A program made the translations under genes and the position numbers. Shown here piece by piece: positions 1 to 11,108 of a stretch of 64,000 nucleotides of DNA. The notes under the pieces were generated by a model, which was not told the DNA's origin, ran no database searches, and was given only the letters and a program-made list of their open reading frames with translations. The DNA lies in assembly GCA_003342895.1 (NCBI GenBank), contig PTFA01000196.1:1315695-1379694 (forward strand), read 5' to 3'. The stretch comes from Casuarius casuarius (lineage: Eukaryota > Chordata > Aves > Casuariiformes > Casuariidae). Position 1 is the stretch's first letter. Each line of letters begins with the position of its first letter.

Positions 1-482
1 CAGGTGGTTTGCTTTTTTTTTTCTTCTCTTTCCCATGTGATAAGATCCATCATTTGAAGGACAGCAACCAAACCGGCTCTTCTTGCTCTGGAGAAGGGCA
101 GCAACTGCACTTAGAATAAAAGATTGTCAGGCAGATCTGAAGTGTCAATCAAAGCCTATCTCTGAAAAAAACATTAGTCTAAGCAGCTCCACACACCACC
201 ACAGTTAATTCACTTTTCCAGATATCCCCTGAGCTGCAAAAAGGCTTCCAGAGCTGACCAGAGCTGCCAGCTACAGGCATGAGGTGTTTGAGTAGATACT
301 GGACCTAATTCAACTTAGGTCAGTTTAACTTTTGCAGAGCAAGAGACTGTAATTATCAAGTCCAGAGAAGTAAATACTGTTCTCCCAGACTTTGTCAGGC
401 AAATTGTACATTTTACAAGAAGAGAGACCGATTTAGGAGTCTGTTGCTGAGTGTGTCCCATCTTCAGTGGCACGCCTCCACT

Positions 483-615
483 TTAATAATATTATTATCA
501 TTTAAATTATTATTTATGACTGCACCTAGGCTGCATGAGGCACTTTCCAAGTGCTCAGGAAAGTACTGGCTCTGCTCCAAGAAACTCATTATTCCAGGAC
601 AGACCGACACGCAGA
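483..615. repeat. Ancient amniote interspersed repeat fragment
   Basis: The block runs from an ATTATTATT-rich start through a 'gcacctaggc...cactttccaagtgct' core to a 'ccaagaaactcattattcc' tail. This matches, in order, the landmarks of an old SINE/LINE-tail element that is common in turtle and crocodilian DNA and survives as degraded copies in birds. The assignment is from memory of that consensus and the copy is strongly diverged. Confidence 0.45.
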
Positions 616-3480
616 GGCGCCGCATGGTCAAGTGGCAGAAATGCTGACCCAGCAGCGCCAGTGCCTTCTCTGCTGCGCACCTAACTTGTCGGTTGACCTT
701 GGAAAAGTCACCTGCCTTCTTCCGATGTTTAGTCTCATCCCGCCCTTTGTCCAGCTCAGTTGCTTAGACAGAAAGATCTTCAGCTGTGATTATGTTCACA
801 TCTTTGTCTGTCTCAGAGTCTGTTTCTGTGCAATGCCTGGGAAAGTGCTTGGGAAATACTTTTTGTTCCTGGAATGAAAAACTTGTGGAAATCAGAAACT
901 CCATTTTCCTTGGCATTTCTTCAAGTGCCTTTTTGGGGGAGGGGAAAAAAATCAAAGATTTTCTCATTGCCAGAAAAATCTGGAAAGGCAAGTTTTTTAG
1001 TTGAACATCCAGAAAATGCAGGTTTGAGGGTTTTGGTAAAAGACAGTTACTGATAATTGGAATTTGGGGGGAAAGTACTGCTGTGGTATTCATTTTTTTT
1101 CCTGAAAATAAGTTTGAACCAAAAAAACAAGTTGTTCTGTGAGCAGGAGAACTGGCGAAACTTGTTTTCTTTCTGATTTGTGTCTTAGAACTGTTTTTAT
1201 TTCCTCCCTTCTTGGTACTCCCAACTTGCTGCAATATCCCCAGGGTGCCCTTATCCCCTTCAGACCTCCCCAACAAAGTCTTCAGCTCTTTCCGCAACTT
1301 CTTGCTTTGCAGGCAAGGGGCAGCAAATGCAGTAGCTGGTTTGAAACAAGGCAGGAGCTGATTGACCAGCTGGTCACCTGGCTGTGGCATCTCAAAACAG
1401 ATAAGAAACAGATAAGAAAGAGAGGTGTAATTACCTTTCCTTCAGTAGGATATTAACTTAAATATCTCTTCTATCCAGCTGCTTTTTTTTCCATGAAAAT
1501 TGTAGGAATCTAGTGTCTGTGAGACCTCTCTCTTCCCATCAAACTGGGCTGAATCAGCCCAGCTGGTTCAGAAGTTATTGGAGTAGGGGAAATGGCACAC
1601 ATGGAAGAACAACACAAGGAGGCTCATTTCCCTATAAACCTTGAATCAAAAATGAGCCAGCTTTGGTGTCTTATCACTGTGGCACCCTAAATGTCAGATG
1701 AGGTAGTCACCATAACAGTGACCAGCCGGTCTCTGTCCTTTGGATATGTAAAGTCTATCCAGATCCAGGACTGTCTCTTGTGCACTTACCACTTAATTTG
1801 CCGTACAGAGCCTTCGACCTGCAAATCAGGGCCCTGCTGCAAAGGAACTGCTCAGAAGCACAGACAGCCCCTACCCTGATTCTCTTACAGCTGGATGGAT
1901 GAAGAGTGAGAGAAAGGGAAGGATAAATTATCTCAGATTTACCCATAGAAAAACAAAGGCTAAGACCAGCAACTTACTGAGGAATCCTGTGACAGGGCTG
2001 GAAGAAGGCTCAGATCTCCAGAGTCCCCATCTAGCACCCTAAGCGAAGCCCACCTTGGCTCCATCTCACTTCGTCACCCAGGCAGAATTCACCCTTTCGT
2101 GGGCATTTCGCTGTGAGTCACCACCCTCGGGAGCTGAGTCAGTCTTACCCATGCTTTTCCTTTGGCAGCTCAGACCACATGGCGCGCTGATGAGGAAACA
2201 TTATTTGTAGTTTTGTTTGGGTTAATTATTTATGGGCACTGTGCTGAAAACACTCGGAGCTGCTTTCTGAACAGTCCTTGAGCTGGCATGCAGGGAGGAA
2301 CTTACCAAACGCTGATGGCCGGGCTGTGTTTCCATGGCCAAGCTCTTCCATCTGCTTCCCTTCAGCCCTTGTCACACTCCCCGTCCCTCATTGCTTTGGC
2401 TGTGCTCTTTGGCATTATCTGAATAAGAAAGAGGCAAATACTTAGAGCACTGTAGACATGCAATCAAAAATGGCATTTCACCAAGGAGGCACTGACCCAG
2501 GCGTGGGGAGAATGTAAACCTGGTTCTCTGACTTGTTTTCTTCAGTCACACTACACAGCTGAGCATAACCCACTTCTAGGGTTTCACATCTGCTTCTCCT
2601 TCCAAAAAAAGATGCCTTTGTCCCCCTCCAGCCAATCTGCAACTGTCTGGAAGCCTTTCCCATAGACATGGGAAGTCATTTTTCAGCTCAGAATAGGCAG
2701 CCTGTAGCTTTAGGGGCTCTTTGAGGATGTTTACAGTGAGCCAAGAGATGGAGCTTGAATAGCGCTAGACATGCTCACCTCCATGCATTAGCACCGGTGT
2801 TTTTCAGCCTTTCTTGGGTTATGGTTTCATAAACGTTTTCTCACAGAGGTACAGACTTCATATAGAATGCTTAAGCTTAGTAAAAGTAGAATTATTTTTT
2901 TAGTTGCCCTTCTGAAGACCCTTAGAAATCATCTAGGGCTAGCACCTGGGGTCTCCAGAACAGAGGCTGAAGCTGAAGCTCTTGGAAGTTTCTAGGGGTG
3001 CATCTTCAGGCCTCGCATTTGCTTAGAGAGCTCATTATCATGGCTTGGACTGCAACCAAGATACTCCTGGCCTGTAGGCAGTGGCTCTGCCAGGCAGCCA
3101 CCCCACCCAGCCGAGCCAGTAAGTGCAGGGTAGAGTCTCTTGACTCCTGTGAGTTGCTCTTTGCAATTATGCAGACAAGAAACTGAGCTGGGGCTGCAAA
3201 TATTTCATCAGGACTTAGAGCAGTTCAGTTTATGGGGTGGCATTTTTTGTTGGGTCCTAGCAAAGCACACTACAAGTCTACCGTAGTTGATATGAATTGC
3301 TGTCTAGGTTTTCTGCGAAACCCAGGCTGGGTTCATATTCCAGGACTTCTTTGCTTCCACACTTGAAATTTCAGGGGATTGTAATAGCCAAGGATTTGCT
3401 GTGAGCCCACCCTGTAGCACATCTGCCCTGTGAAACACTAGGACGCAGGAGAGAGCGTTTATCCCAGCTGGCAAAACCCT

Positions 3481-3555
3481 CAGCTAATATAAATCAGCAT
3501 AGCTACAGAGAAGTCCAAGAAGCTGTGCCAGATTACACCAGAAGAGAATCTGGTT
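3481..3555. repeat. Ancient amniote repeat fragment
   Basis: The landmarks 'aaatcagcatagct', 'gaagtcc', 'gattacaccag' and 'gagaatctgg' occur in the order found in a widespread sauropsid interspersed repeat, whose intact copies read roughly 'catagctccattgaagtcaa' and later 'tttacaccagctgaggatct'. The copy is old and gapped. No coding function is suggested. Confidence 0.45.
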
Positions 3556-3847
3556 TAGAATATACTTTCAATTCATTAATTCTTTGCCTAGAGCCAAGAC
3601 AGACCCCCATGGGATACATATTAGCTCAGTTTCATCCACTGAAATCCCATGCAACTGCATGGGGAGGAATTCAGACCCTGTGGGCTATGTCCTCTGCTGC
3701 TGCAATGCTTTGCTTTTATTAAATGAACTTCTTGGGCTGGCCAGTAAGTAACTGAGCTAAATACAGGTGAATTTTTCTGGCCAATACTATGCAGGAGGTC
3801 AGCAGAGGTAACTACAGTAGTTCTTTTGGAACTGAAAAATCACTTAA

Positions 3848-3890
3848 CTGATTTCAAAGGAGTTTACACCAGCAGAGAGCTTGGCCTGCA
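3848..3890. repeat. Second short copy of the same ancient repeat type
   Basis: The words 'actgatttcaaaggagttt' and 'acaccagcagagagcttgg' resemble the 'attgaagtcaatggagttac' and 'accagcagtgaatttggcc' part of the sauropsid repeat seen about 300 bp upstream. It is too short and diverged for family assignment by eye. Confidence 0.35.
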
Positions 3891-6800
3891 AGTAATACAC
3901 ATAAATATTACCTTCAGCCACAGAGATGGAGAAGTCAGTCCCCCACCTGGCTGTTTCCTAAGTAACGCATCTCCAGGAGGATATTTTTTAAGCCAGTGTT
4001 ATTTATCCAGTAGATGGAAGCAGGCCTGTTAAGGCCATACCAGGTCAACATATGTCTAAGCATGTGCTGAAGAACTTAATTAGTTCTCCCTGAGAAGAGA
4101 GACTCCCAGAGCTATTTAAAGGATCGTTATCCTACTGTGAGATGCCTTGGAGCCTACTGCTAGGCCTAAGCTTAACAGGGCAGTTCTGTAGGAGTTGGAG
4201 GGGAGCAGAAACGCTCCCCTCCATGCTGAGGGGTAATTGCTGAGCAACCCCGGGAGCAGGCAGGTCAGTGCAAGGAGCAGGCATCGCAAAATCATACTGA
4301 AACCCAGTTTTAAGGACTTAATTCATGTCTGGGTAGTAATGCTGACTTTCTGTGTAGGGTCGAACTGCGTAGACCCCATTATTCTTCTGGTCTCTCTTTT
4401 TAGACACCCAGCATCATCTGCAGTGGCTGGTCATTGATGGTGGAGTAATACAAGCCTGGAGTGAGCCGCTGCCAGGTAGCTATGTAAAACTAATTGATCC
4501 TTATGTCACTGCAGAAGTCAAACATAGGCGGCAGTTTCTTAACCTCAGCTGTACTGGACCTTATGCAAGCAGCTCAGTCATAGTTTTCATGCCAGGCTAT
4601 AATTTATGAGGCCAAAAATCAGAGACTGTACACTGAATGGCAATAAGGGAATTAGCTAGATTCCCCAAAGATGGATGGTTTTGTTATTCTGCCAGGAGGT
4701 AGCTCCTTGAGGGGAGAGGGGCCTTTGGAGAACTAGGCTGAGCAGCCTCTGAATGATAAGGCAGGTTCCCAAGCAAATTAAAGCTTGTGTAAGCACCGGC
4801 ACTCACCAGGGACACTGGGGCTGGATGACAGAAAAGGGAGAATCCTGGACATGCTTATCTTGACCTAAGAGTGGCTTGTATACCACGTGGCCCTGTGGTC
4901 TGCTCTTCGAGCTCTTGAGAGTTGTTCCTTGATGAGTTGTTATGGCAACTAAGCTAAAGCCCCAAGATAGATGTTTGCATGTGGCTCCAGGCCAGAAAAT
5001 CAACACCAAGAGATGCTAGATAATAGACAGCTGGCACAGGATGACCAATGTTTTCATATTAAAGTCTTACACTCCAAGCCTGCATGGTCACCTCCAAACG
5101 GCCCGTAAGGAGCAGTCCATGGCCTGTGCTAGCTCCTGAAATGCATCTGGATTGAGCCAAAAATGCAATACACTACTCCAGCAATTTAACAGACAGCAGT
5201 CCTGGCACTGGTTAACTTAGTATAGACCCTATCTGAGTGACTGCCAGAGGTGACTGCAGCAGGAACGGAGCTTGAAACCAAGAGCAAAGACTCTGACAAT
5301 GTGCTTGTGCTCATGCCATGTCCAGAGCCAGCAGGAGCTTTACGTCCTTAGGAACAGTCTGTGACAGCGCCCAGCATGTCTAGGAATCACCCTAGATCAC
5401 CCCTTTCTGTCCTCTATTTGAAATAGCTCACGAAGTCAAGAAGAGAAAAGCTGTTGTGGGTTAAGTGGTGGATTCACCATTTCAGGGCGATACCTCTCCA
5501 CCTATCATCCAACATCAAATGCAGCAAGGAAATTTATCATCGAGGGGCAGCTAATGCCAGGCAGCCGCTGTCCAGTCCGGCTGTGGCCCGCATCATGGAA
5601 GGCCTCTCTGGACAGTGGTCCGCAGCTTGCAGCCAGCGCAGAGCACCTGGGCAGCTCACCATGGCAGAGGGAATGGGAGAAGAGTCGTGCCAGTTTCAGG
5701 AGCTCCCACATCACCACCAGACCAGCTGAGCAGCTCCCTGGCTCTGGGGCCCTACACCACCTCCAGAGCCAGCTCGACAGGTTCCGCTGTGGCGTGGTCC
5801 CCGGTGCCAAGACTGATCATGCCTGGGGCATTTGGGACAGCCTGCTGCATGCCCTGCTGGATGCTGCTGCACCTACCCTCGGTGGCTGCTCGTCTCATGT
5901 CAAGACTCCCTGGTGGTCTCCTTGCGCTGGGCACTGATGGCTCAAATGGCACAGGTTGGCCCAAGGCCACCGAGCTGAGGGTTTTCTCTCTCTGCCTGTT
6001 CGCATTTCAAGTCTTGTTTTCCTTGTTTTGCCCACTTGCAAACCATCTTATTGTAATATGTAGCTCTCTAGGGCAGAAAATGTCTTTCAGCATGTTCTTT
6101 GCTCAGCTTCTGCTACAACAGGATTGCAATCTCAATCAGTGCAGTAGTAATGTGATTAACAAACCTCTGCACAAGGGGGAATTGCGTCCCCAATGGATGT
6201 GCTTTTCCCAGCTCTGGCCTGCCTGTGTGTTTTCCCAGGGTGAGGGGTCATGTTGACTGAACTCCAGAATGGCTTGCTTGAACTTTCGAACACTAAGGTC
6301 CAAATAAATTTTCAACATTAGCTGGCATGCTGATCCCTTTCCTGCCAAGCTGCAGCTTTAAGTGAATTTTTATGGCTAAGTTATAAACCCCAGAAAACAG
6401 GAGCAAGAAGTGGAAATGCTGACTTGGCCTTTGCTAAATGCCAATTATCTACAAAGGCATTAAGGGTGGGGGGGATGAAAAATAGGGTCATTTTCATGTT
6501 TTTTCTGGTTCAGAGTAAACTGTCCCATGAGCCCCTTGTAGGAACACACAGCATACAGAGTGACCATTAATATTTATAGGCATGACACTGAGCTGCAGAC
6601 CTTGGCAATCAGAGCAACTGCACTTTTGGAATTAATATAGCTGTTCTTGGCTGGCATCTCAGTACAAAGTGGCAAGTAGGGGACACCAAGATTTTCAGGG
6701 AGAGCTTAAAAAGCAGATGTTGACCTTTGATGGAGAGGGTCCATACTTCACTAAGTCTGTAAAGTACTAAACCCTACTCTTAAATCCTTGGGGCTGCTGG

Positions 6801-9045
6801 CCAAACCCAGCACCATGTTTTCTATTCCTTAGTGCTTCTGTGCCTCCTAGCCAAACCCAACGCTGCATAGCCTGCTCTCCTCACATCCCCCAAGGCTGCC
6901 CAGCTGGTACAGACCAGTATATCTCCATGGATGCTATGGGAGCAACACAGATTTATAATACCTGAAGAAGTGGCTCAGTAGTCTTAAGCCTCAAAATGGT
7001 GCTGTAATCTCAACTGCAATGCAACACCTGCCTTCTCTCGCCCTGTAGTTCCTAACTCCCAGTTTAAGTGATAAAGAGAGCCCTCAAGGTGGACACCGTA
7101 AAACTAACCCCCTGCTGAGGATCTGGTAGGGTGCTGAGTCACCAAGGCCGTGCTCAGCCCAGGACTATGTACCAAGCAGGATGACAAGCCAAGCCACACA
7201 CACCATGTCTCAGCAATATCTAGGGGGTCATCCTACGCCGATAGCTCAGTCACCCCAGCAAGCCTTTAGAGAAATGTATCCCCAGCGCTTGGACATTTAC
7301 TGCTCATGCCACACTGAAAATAGTTTGGGAGTGGCTGAGGTTGTCATAACCCAATAATCCTTCGTGTCCAAGAACTCAAGGAGAGCGGTGACTTCAGGGA
7401 GAGACTATCCATCCCCCACAGCTCACCAGCCCTGGGAAAAGAATAAGAGAATGGACAAAGATGCTCGTTTAGGAGCTGGAGAGTTTTTGATGAAATTCAA
7501 GCAGAAGAACATTATCAATCCTGCTTCCTTTTTCACGTACTCACAAAAACTGAGCCAGAACTTTGAGCGACAGGCTCTAAATTTTCAAAAATGGCTAGCG
7601 ACTTCAAGCGGGTGCCCTGAACTCAGCACACTGGGGACAGGAGCTCCTGGTGATTTTTGCATTGCTGCAGTTACACCCTGCTTTTGCAGCATGTGGGAGG
7701 GTGCATAGCACATTGCGGAAATTAAGCGTCTGTCAAAAGAGTGTCAATATGTGCCCTCCGTCATCTGAGTTGCTCTGAATCTTTTTGCACTCTTGAAAAT
7801 CCAGGCTGTACAATGTAGGAAAATAAACACTGCAAACAACAACAAATAGAAATGTTCCTGCCATTAAAAAACAAGGTGAAAAGGAGGAGCTGAGCTAGTG
7901 AGCCAAGTTAATCAGAGAGCTGAGATGAGAGGTTGAAGAAAGGAGCTGTGAGTGACTTGGGGTTTGCAGTTAGCTGAGCGATGTGAAATCTCTTGTGTCT
8001 GGCTGAGCTCTGAAAAGAAATGCTTTATTAAATCTTCTTTGTGTGAGATTTCAAGCTGCCTCTGGACTGGAAAATAGGACCACTCCAGTATGTGGCATCT
8101 AATCAGGAACTGAAGTCTTTAGCGCAGGTTGTTCTGCAGAGCAAACCGATCAGCATGCACACACACCTCAGAGGGCTCGGGACGCAAAAAGCGGAATTAG
8201 ACACACTGCGCCCGTGCTCTGCTCTGCACCTTCTCTGCACAATATCCTCCAAATGCTTTGCAGAATTAAGCATGCCAGCAGCAACAAGCCAAGCTTTAGT
8301 AAAGACATTGCGCTGGGCAAAAATTCACCCCACTGAAGCTAAACTGTCCTGTGGGTCAGAGGGTCACAGGTCCATTATCTCAGCTTTCATTTCCACTAGG
8401 ACATCAGAGTTGTCCTAATTGAAAGGATGCCCTGAGTCTCCTTTACATGGCCTGTCTGAGCAGCCTCTAGTCTTACTGTTCTTCCTGCCGAGATCTGGCC
8501 ACATTTTCGGGGTTGCAACCTCTTACCGTCTTTGTCCAGCCCTCATTTAGCTTTGCTGTTAGCTGGCAGCTCGCACGGTCTTGCCTGCCAAAGCAGGACT
8601 GCACCCCCTCAAAACCCTTCCAGAAGGTAACTACTAAAAAGAAAGGGAGAGAGCAGGGCACAGCAAGGGAGGCAGAGGACAAGGTAGAGGCTCCCAGGGC
8701 GCTCCCTAAGTCACACAGCTTCCCCTGCCCTTCGCCCTTCCATGCCCACAGGGCAAGCCCCTCTTATCTCTCCCTCTGGATTTAGCTACGTTGTCCGGAA
8801 AGTGAGACCTGATCAGAAACAGGACAGACTACATCAACCAGATTTCCTCCTCCGCTTTCCTCCCTTTTTCACCCTGCTGCATGGCCGGAGACAAAGAGAC
8901 TTAAACCTCAGGCTGCCTACTGGAAATTGCAGGGTTTGAGCTCTCGATTTGCCTTCTGCAAACTGCAACAAGAAAGTGTCTGAACGGTGTGAGACGTGCA
9001 GAGCATTCCCTTTCCTGTGCACCCCACTGCAGATAAGCTCCTCAC

Positions 9046-9309
9046 CTACCTTTTATTGCTGACAAGAAGCAGGACAGAGCCGTTCTGGATATTGGCCTCT
9101 TTGAGAGTCTCATGCTCCTCGAGCTGCCTGGAGTTGTAATAAAATGTCTTCTTCCAGGAAGTGATGCCTTCCCGCACTAAGTGAGCCCGTAGGTCCATCA
9201 CTGTGTCCCTGGGCTTGACAGTCAGGGGCATCATCAGGTCCTCGTCAGCCAGGTGCACCTTGATGTGGTACCTCTTCCAGCGAGACAGGCTCCTTCGCAG
9301 CGTGTCCAT
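9046..9309 (-). CDS. TINCR: TINCR ubiquitin-like microprotein (87 aa, single coding exon)
   Basis: The protein is recognised as the TINCR ubiquitin-domain product: it opens MDTLRRSLSRWKRYHIKVHL, has the ubiquitin-like segment PLTVKPRDTVMDLRAHLV, the motif TSWKKTFYYN, and ends NGSVLLLVSNKR. Length is 87 residues, the size I recall for the mammalian microprotein. It folds as a beta-grasp domain but lacks a C-terminal Gly-Gly, so it should not be conjugated like ubiquitin. In mammals the gene is expressed in differentiating keratinocytes and was long called a long non-coding RNA. The start is the first in-frame ATG; the frame is open for 34 more codons upstream, to a TAA at 9412-9414, without another ATG. 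The stop TAG lies directly at a splice-donor consensus (TAG then GTGAGG), so a non-coding exon probably follows. The neighbourhood beside TPM4 differs from human, where TINCR lies elsewhere on 19p13.3. An unrelated ubiquitin-like gene is possible but unlikely. Confidence 0.85.
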   Translation of the reverse strand: MDTLRRSLSRWKRYHIKVHLADEDLMMPLTVKPRDTVMDLRAHLVREGITSWKKTFYYNSRQLEEHETLKEANIQNGSVLLLVSNKR

Positions 9310-9520
9310 CCTCTCCAGCGCAGCAGGGCCAGTGTGGCAGAGAGGAACATCCAGCTGGGAGGTCGGTGAAGCAGGGATGTGGCTCTGAAGAGGCTGTCTG
9401 CCGTGAACAGCTTAAAATGTCCTGCCAAACCTGTTCCTCCCAGTTGCCGTGCTGCATGCTTCGCATTCCAGGGAAGAGCTCACCTGGCTCCAAGAGCCTG
9501 CTGGCTGGGAAACATCTCCA

Positions 9521-9527
9521 TGACTCA
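9521..9527 (-). promoter_or_regulatory. AP-1 type site upstream of TINCR
   Basis: TGACTCA is a perfect TPA-response element about 210 bp upstream of the TINCR start codon, relative to its minus-strand transcription. AP-1 sites are common in keratinocyte differentiation promoters. That this one acts on TINCR is inference. Confidence 0.3.
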
Positions 9528-10081
9528 TTTCCATACACCCTGTATCCCATAATAATTACAATTCCTTTACAAAGTGCTCTTCATTCCAGTGGCTCTCAGA
9601 GGACTGTAAAGATGGATCTCTGTAGCCATTAGGAACCTGGGTGCATTTGAGAAATGAATGGGTTTAGTAACCTCATGTCTGCCGCTCTAAAAAGCTACCA
9701 GTTTTGGTGTACGATGAAGCAGACATTGGAGAACCTCACAGCTATTTAATGTGGCCATTTTAATGAAGAGGAAAAGAATAGTCTGCCCAGGGAAAGCTTC
9801 CTCGTGGGGGAGGGAAAGAGCACTCTGAAGGAGTTGCAGGGTCTGGCTGGCGTGAATCCCCCTCATTAGTGCAGCGCAGGTTCCCCTTAGGAGATCTGTA
9901 CATTTATTGTAGGTAAACAAGCTTGGACCCTCCAGAAGGAGTAGGACCCATTCATTGCTGCTCGTACTATCCGATATCTAAGACTGACTCACACATGCTC
10001 CTTGCTGGTTCATCATCTTGACTTCCTTTTCCTTGCAGATCTCTGCCTAATTGATGGGTTGGTCATATCCTGCTCTAACAC

Positions 10082-10240
10082 ATGAGCGGACACAGTGTCA
10101 CGGGACTGCAGGTGCACCACGCAAACGGGCAACAACAGAGGCCTCGGAATACCACAGGGAACAAGCGATACTTGGGTAAATACGACGACACCTCCGAAAG
10201 GAAGGAAGCGATGCCAGCCGTGGGAGCCAGCTGTAATTGA
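10082..10240 (+). other. Candidate short ORF of 52 codons, unrecognised
   Basis: An ATG-initiated frame of 52 residues begins MSGHSVTGLQVHH and ends GASCN. It is hydrophilic and rich in Arg, Lys and Asn. The block has more CpG than its flanks, and an acceptor-like 'ttccttttccttgcag' lies about 40 bp upstream. An in-frame TAA sits two codons before the ATG. Other frames on both strands are also open here, so openness is weak evidence. I do not recognise the peptide; it could equally be a conserved non-coding element. Confidence 0.15.
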
Positions 10241-11042
10241 ATGATCCCACAGGGCAGACTCCGGCAGTCACAGAAGATGATACTTCAGAGCAAACATCAT
10301 CAAGATAAGGAAGTCATTTTTTTCTTTCTCTCGAAAAGATCAAGCCACCCTCTTATCTCGTAGGTAATTTCCTGCGGCCCATATTACAGGAATTAATTCC
10401 CTTGACCATTCTTGTCAACACGGACTGGTATTTTCAGACCAAAGTAGTGCAAGATAGTTGCCTTCAGAGCCTGCTCTTCACTAAACAGGGGCTGCTCCTA
10501 CCTATTAGATAACAAAACAAATTGCCAGATTTTCAGATATGGCAGCATTCAGCTCCTATTGAGAACAAGAGATGTGTCTGCTCTCCCATTGAGAAACAAG
10601 GAGGTTTCCACCCTCTCTTCACGCCTCCGTTCTTTTTTCCCTCCCCAACACATTATGTCTCTGCCAAGAACAGCAGCAAATACCTTCAACTGTACTACAG
10701 GCAATGGAGATTTCCTCATGCGCTTGAGCAGAAGCAAGGCTTCCGCTAGCAAGTTTTTCTTCCCAGATTTGGCCGCTGCAAAGGTAGGATCATTTTAGTG
10801 GGCACTGGAATTCTTGGGTCCTCACTCTGCCACTGAGTTGCTGCAAAAGCTTGAGATGAATCATATCATGCCTTTATGTTTGCCTTTGCTCATCTTGTGG
10901 CTGCTGCATGGTGTAACACATGCCCATTAAGCACCTTGTGAGAAATAGTAACAGCTTTTAGCACAGTAGTGGTCTCTTCCATGGAAGCATTTACAAATAC
11001 AAGCCTCAATCCACAGATATGTCAGTAATCTTCTTGAAGTCA

Positions 11043-11108
11043 GGATAACATCACCCCTATTAGACAGAGGAGATACTGAAGCACAGAGAGGTTCAAAGCT
11101 GTTATAAC
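11043..11108. repeat. MIR-like ancient SINE fragment
   Basis: The segment reads through 'cctattagacagaggagata', 'ctgaagcacagagaggttca' and 'aagctg'. In order and spacing this matches the MIR core 'cattttacagatgaggaaac', 'tgaggcacagagaggttaag'. It is a diverged relic and explains the local open frame on the minus strand. Confidence 0.55.

Larger units (their letters stand above)
1..9045. other. Intergenic stretch without a recognised gene
   Basis: I see no exon with a recognisable protein or a convincing splice-flanked coding block here. The open frames present have atypical composition and no family resemblance. The stretch holds several worn interspersed repeats, listed separately, and otherwise looks like neutral AT-moderate DNA. 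Regulatory DNA for TINCR or for a gene left of the window could be present, but nothing in the sequence shows it. Confidence 0.6.

Noticed and set aside
764..1390. 208-codon open frame, minus strand
   Set aside because: No recognised domain, no splice-flanked structure, mixed low-complexity composition, and competing open frames on the other strand.
5554..6256. Overlapping plus-strand frames of 127 and 213 codons
   Set aside because: Several frames on both strands are open at once, which reflects composition. The translation resembles no family I know.
9234..9550. Two further minus-strand frames over TINCR (64 and 101 codons)
   Set aside because: They overlap the TINCR exon in other frames and lack ubiquitin-like or other recognisable sequence.
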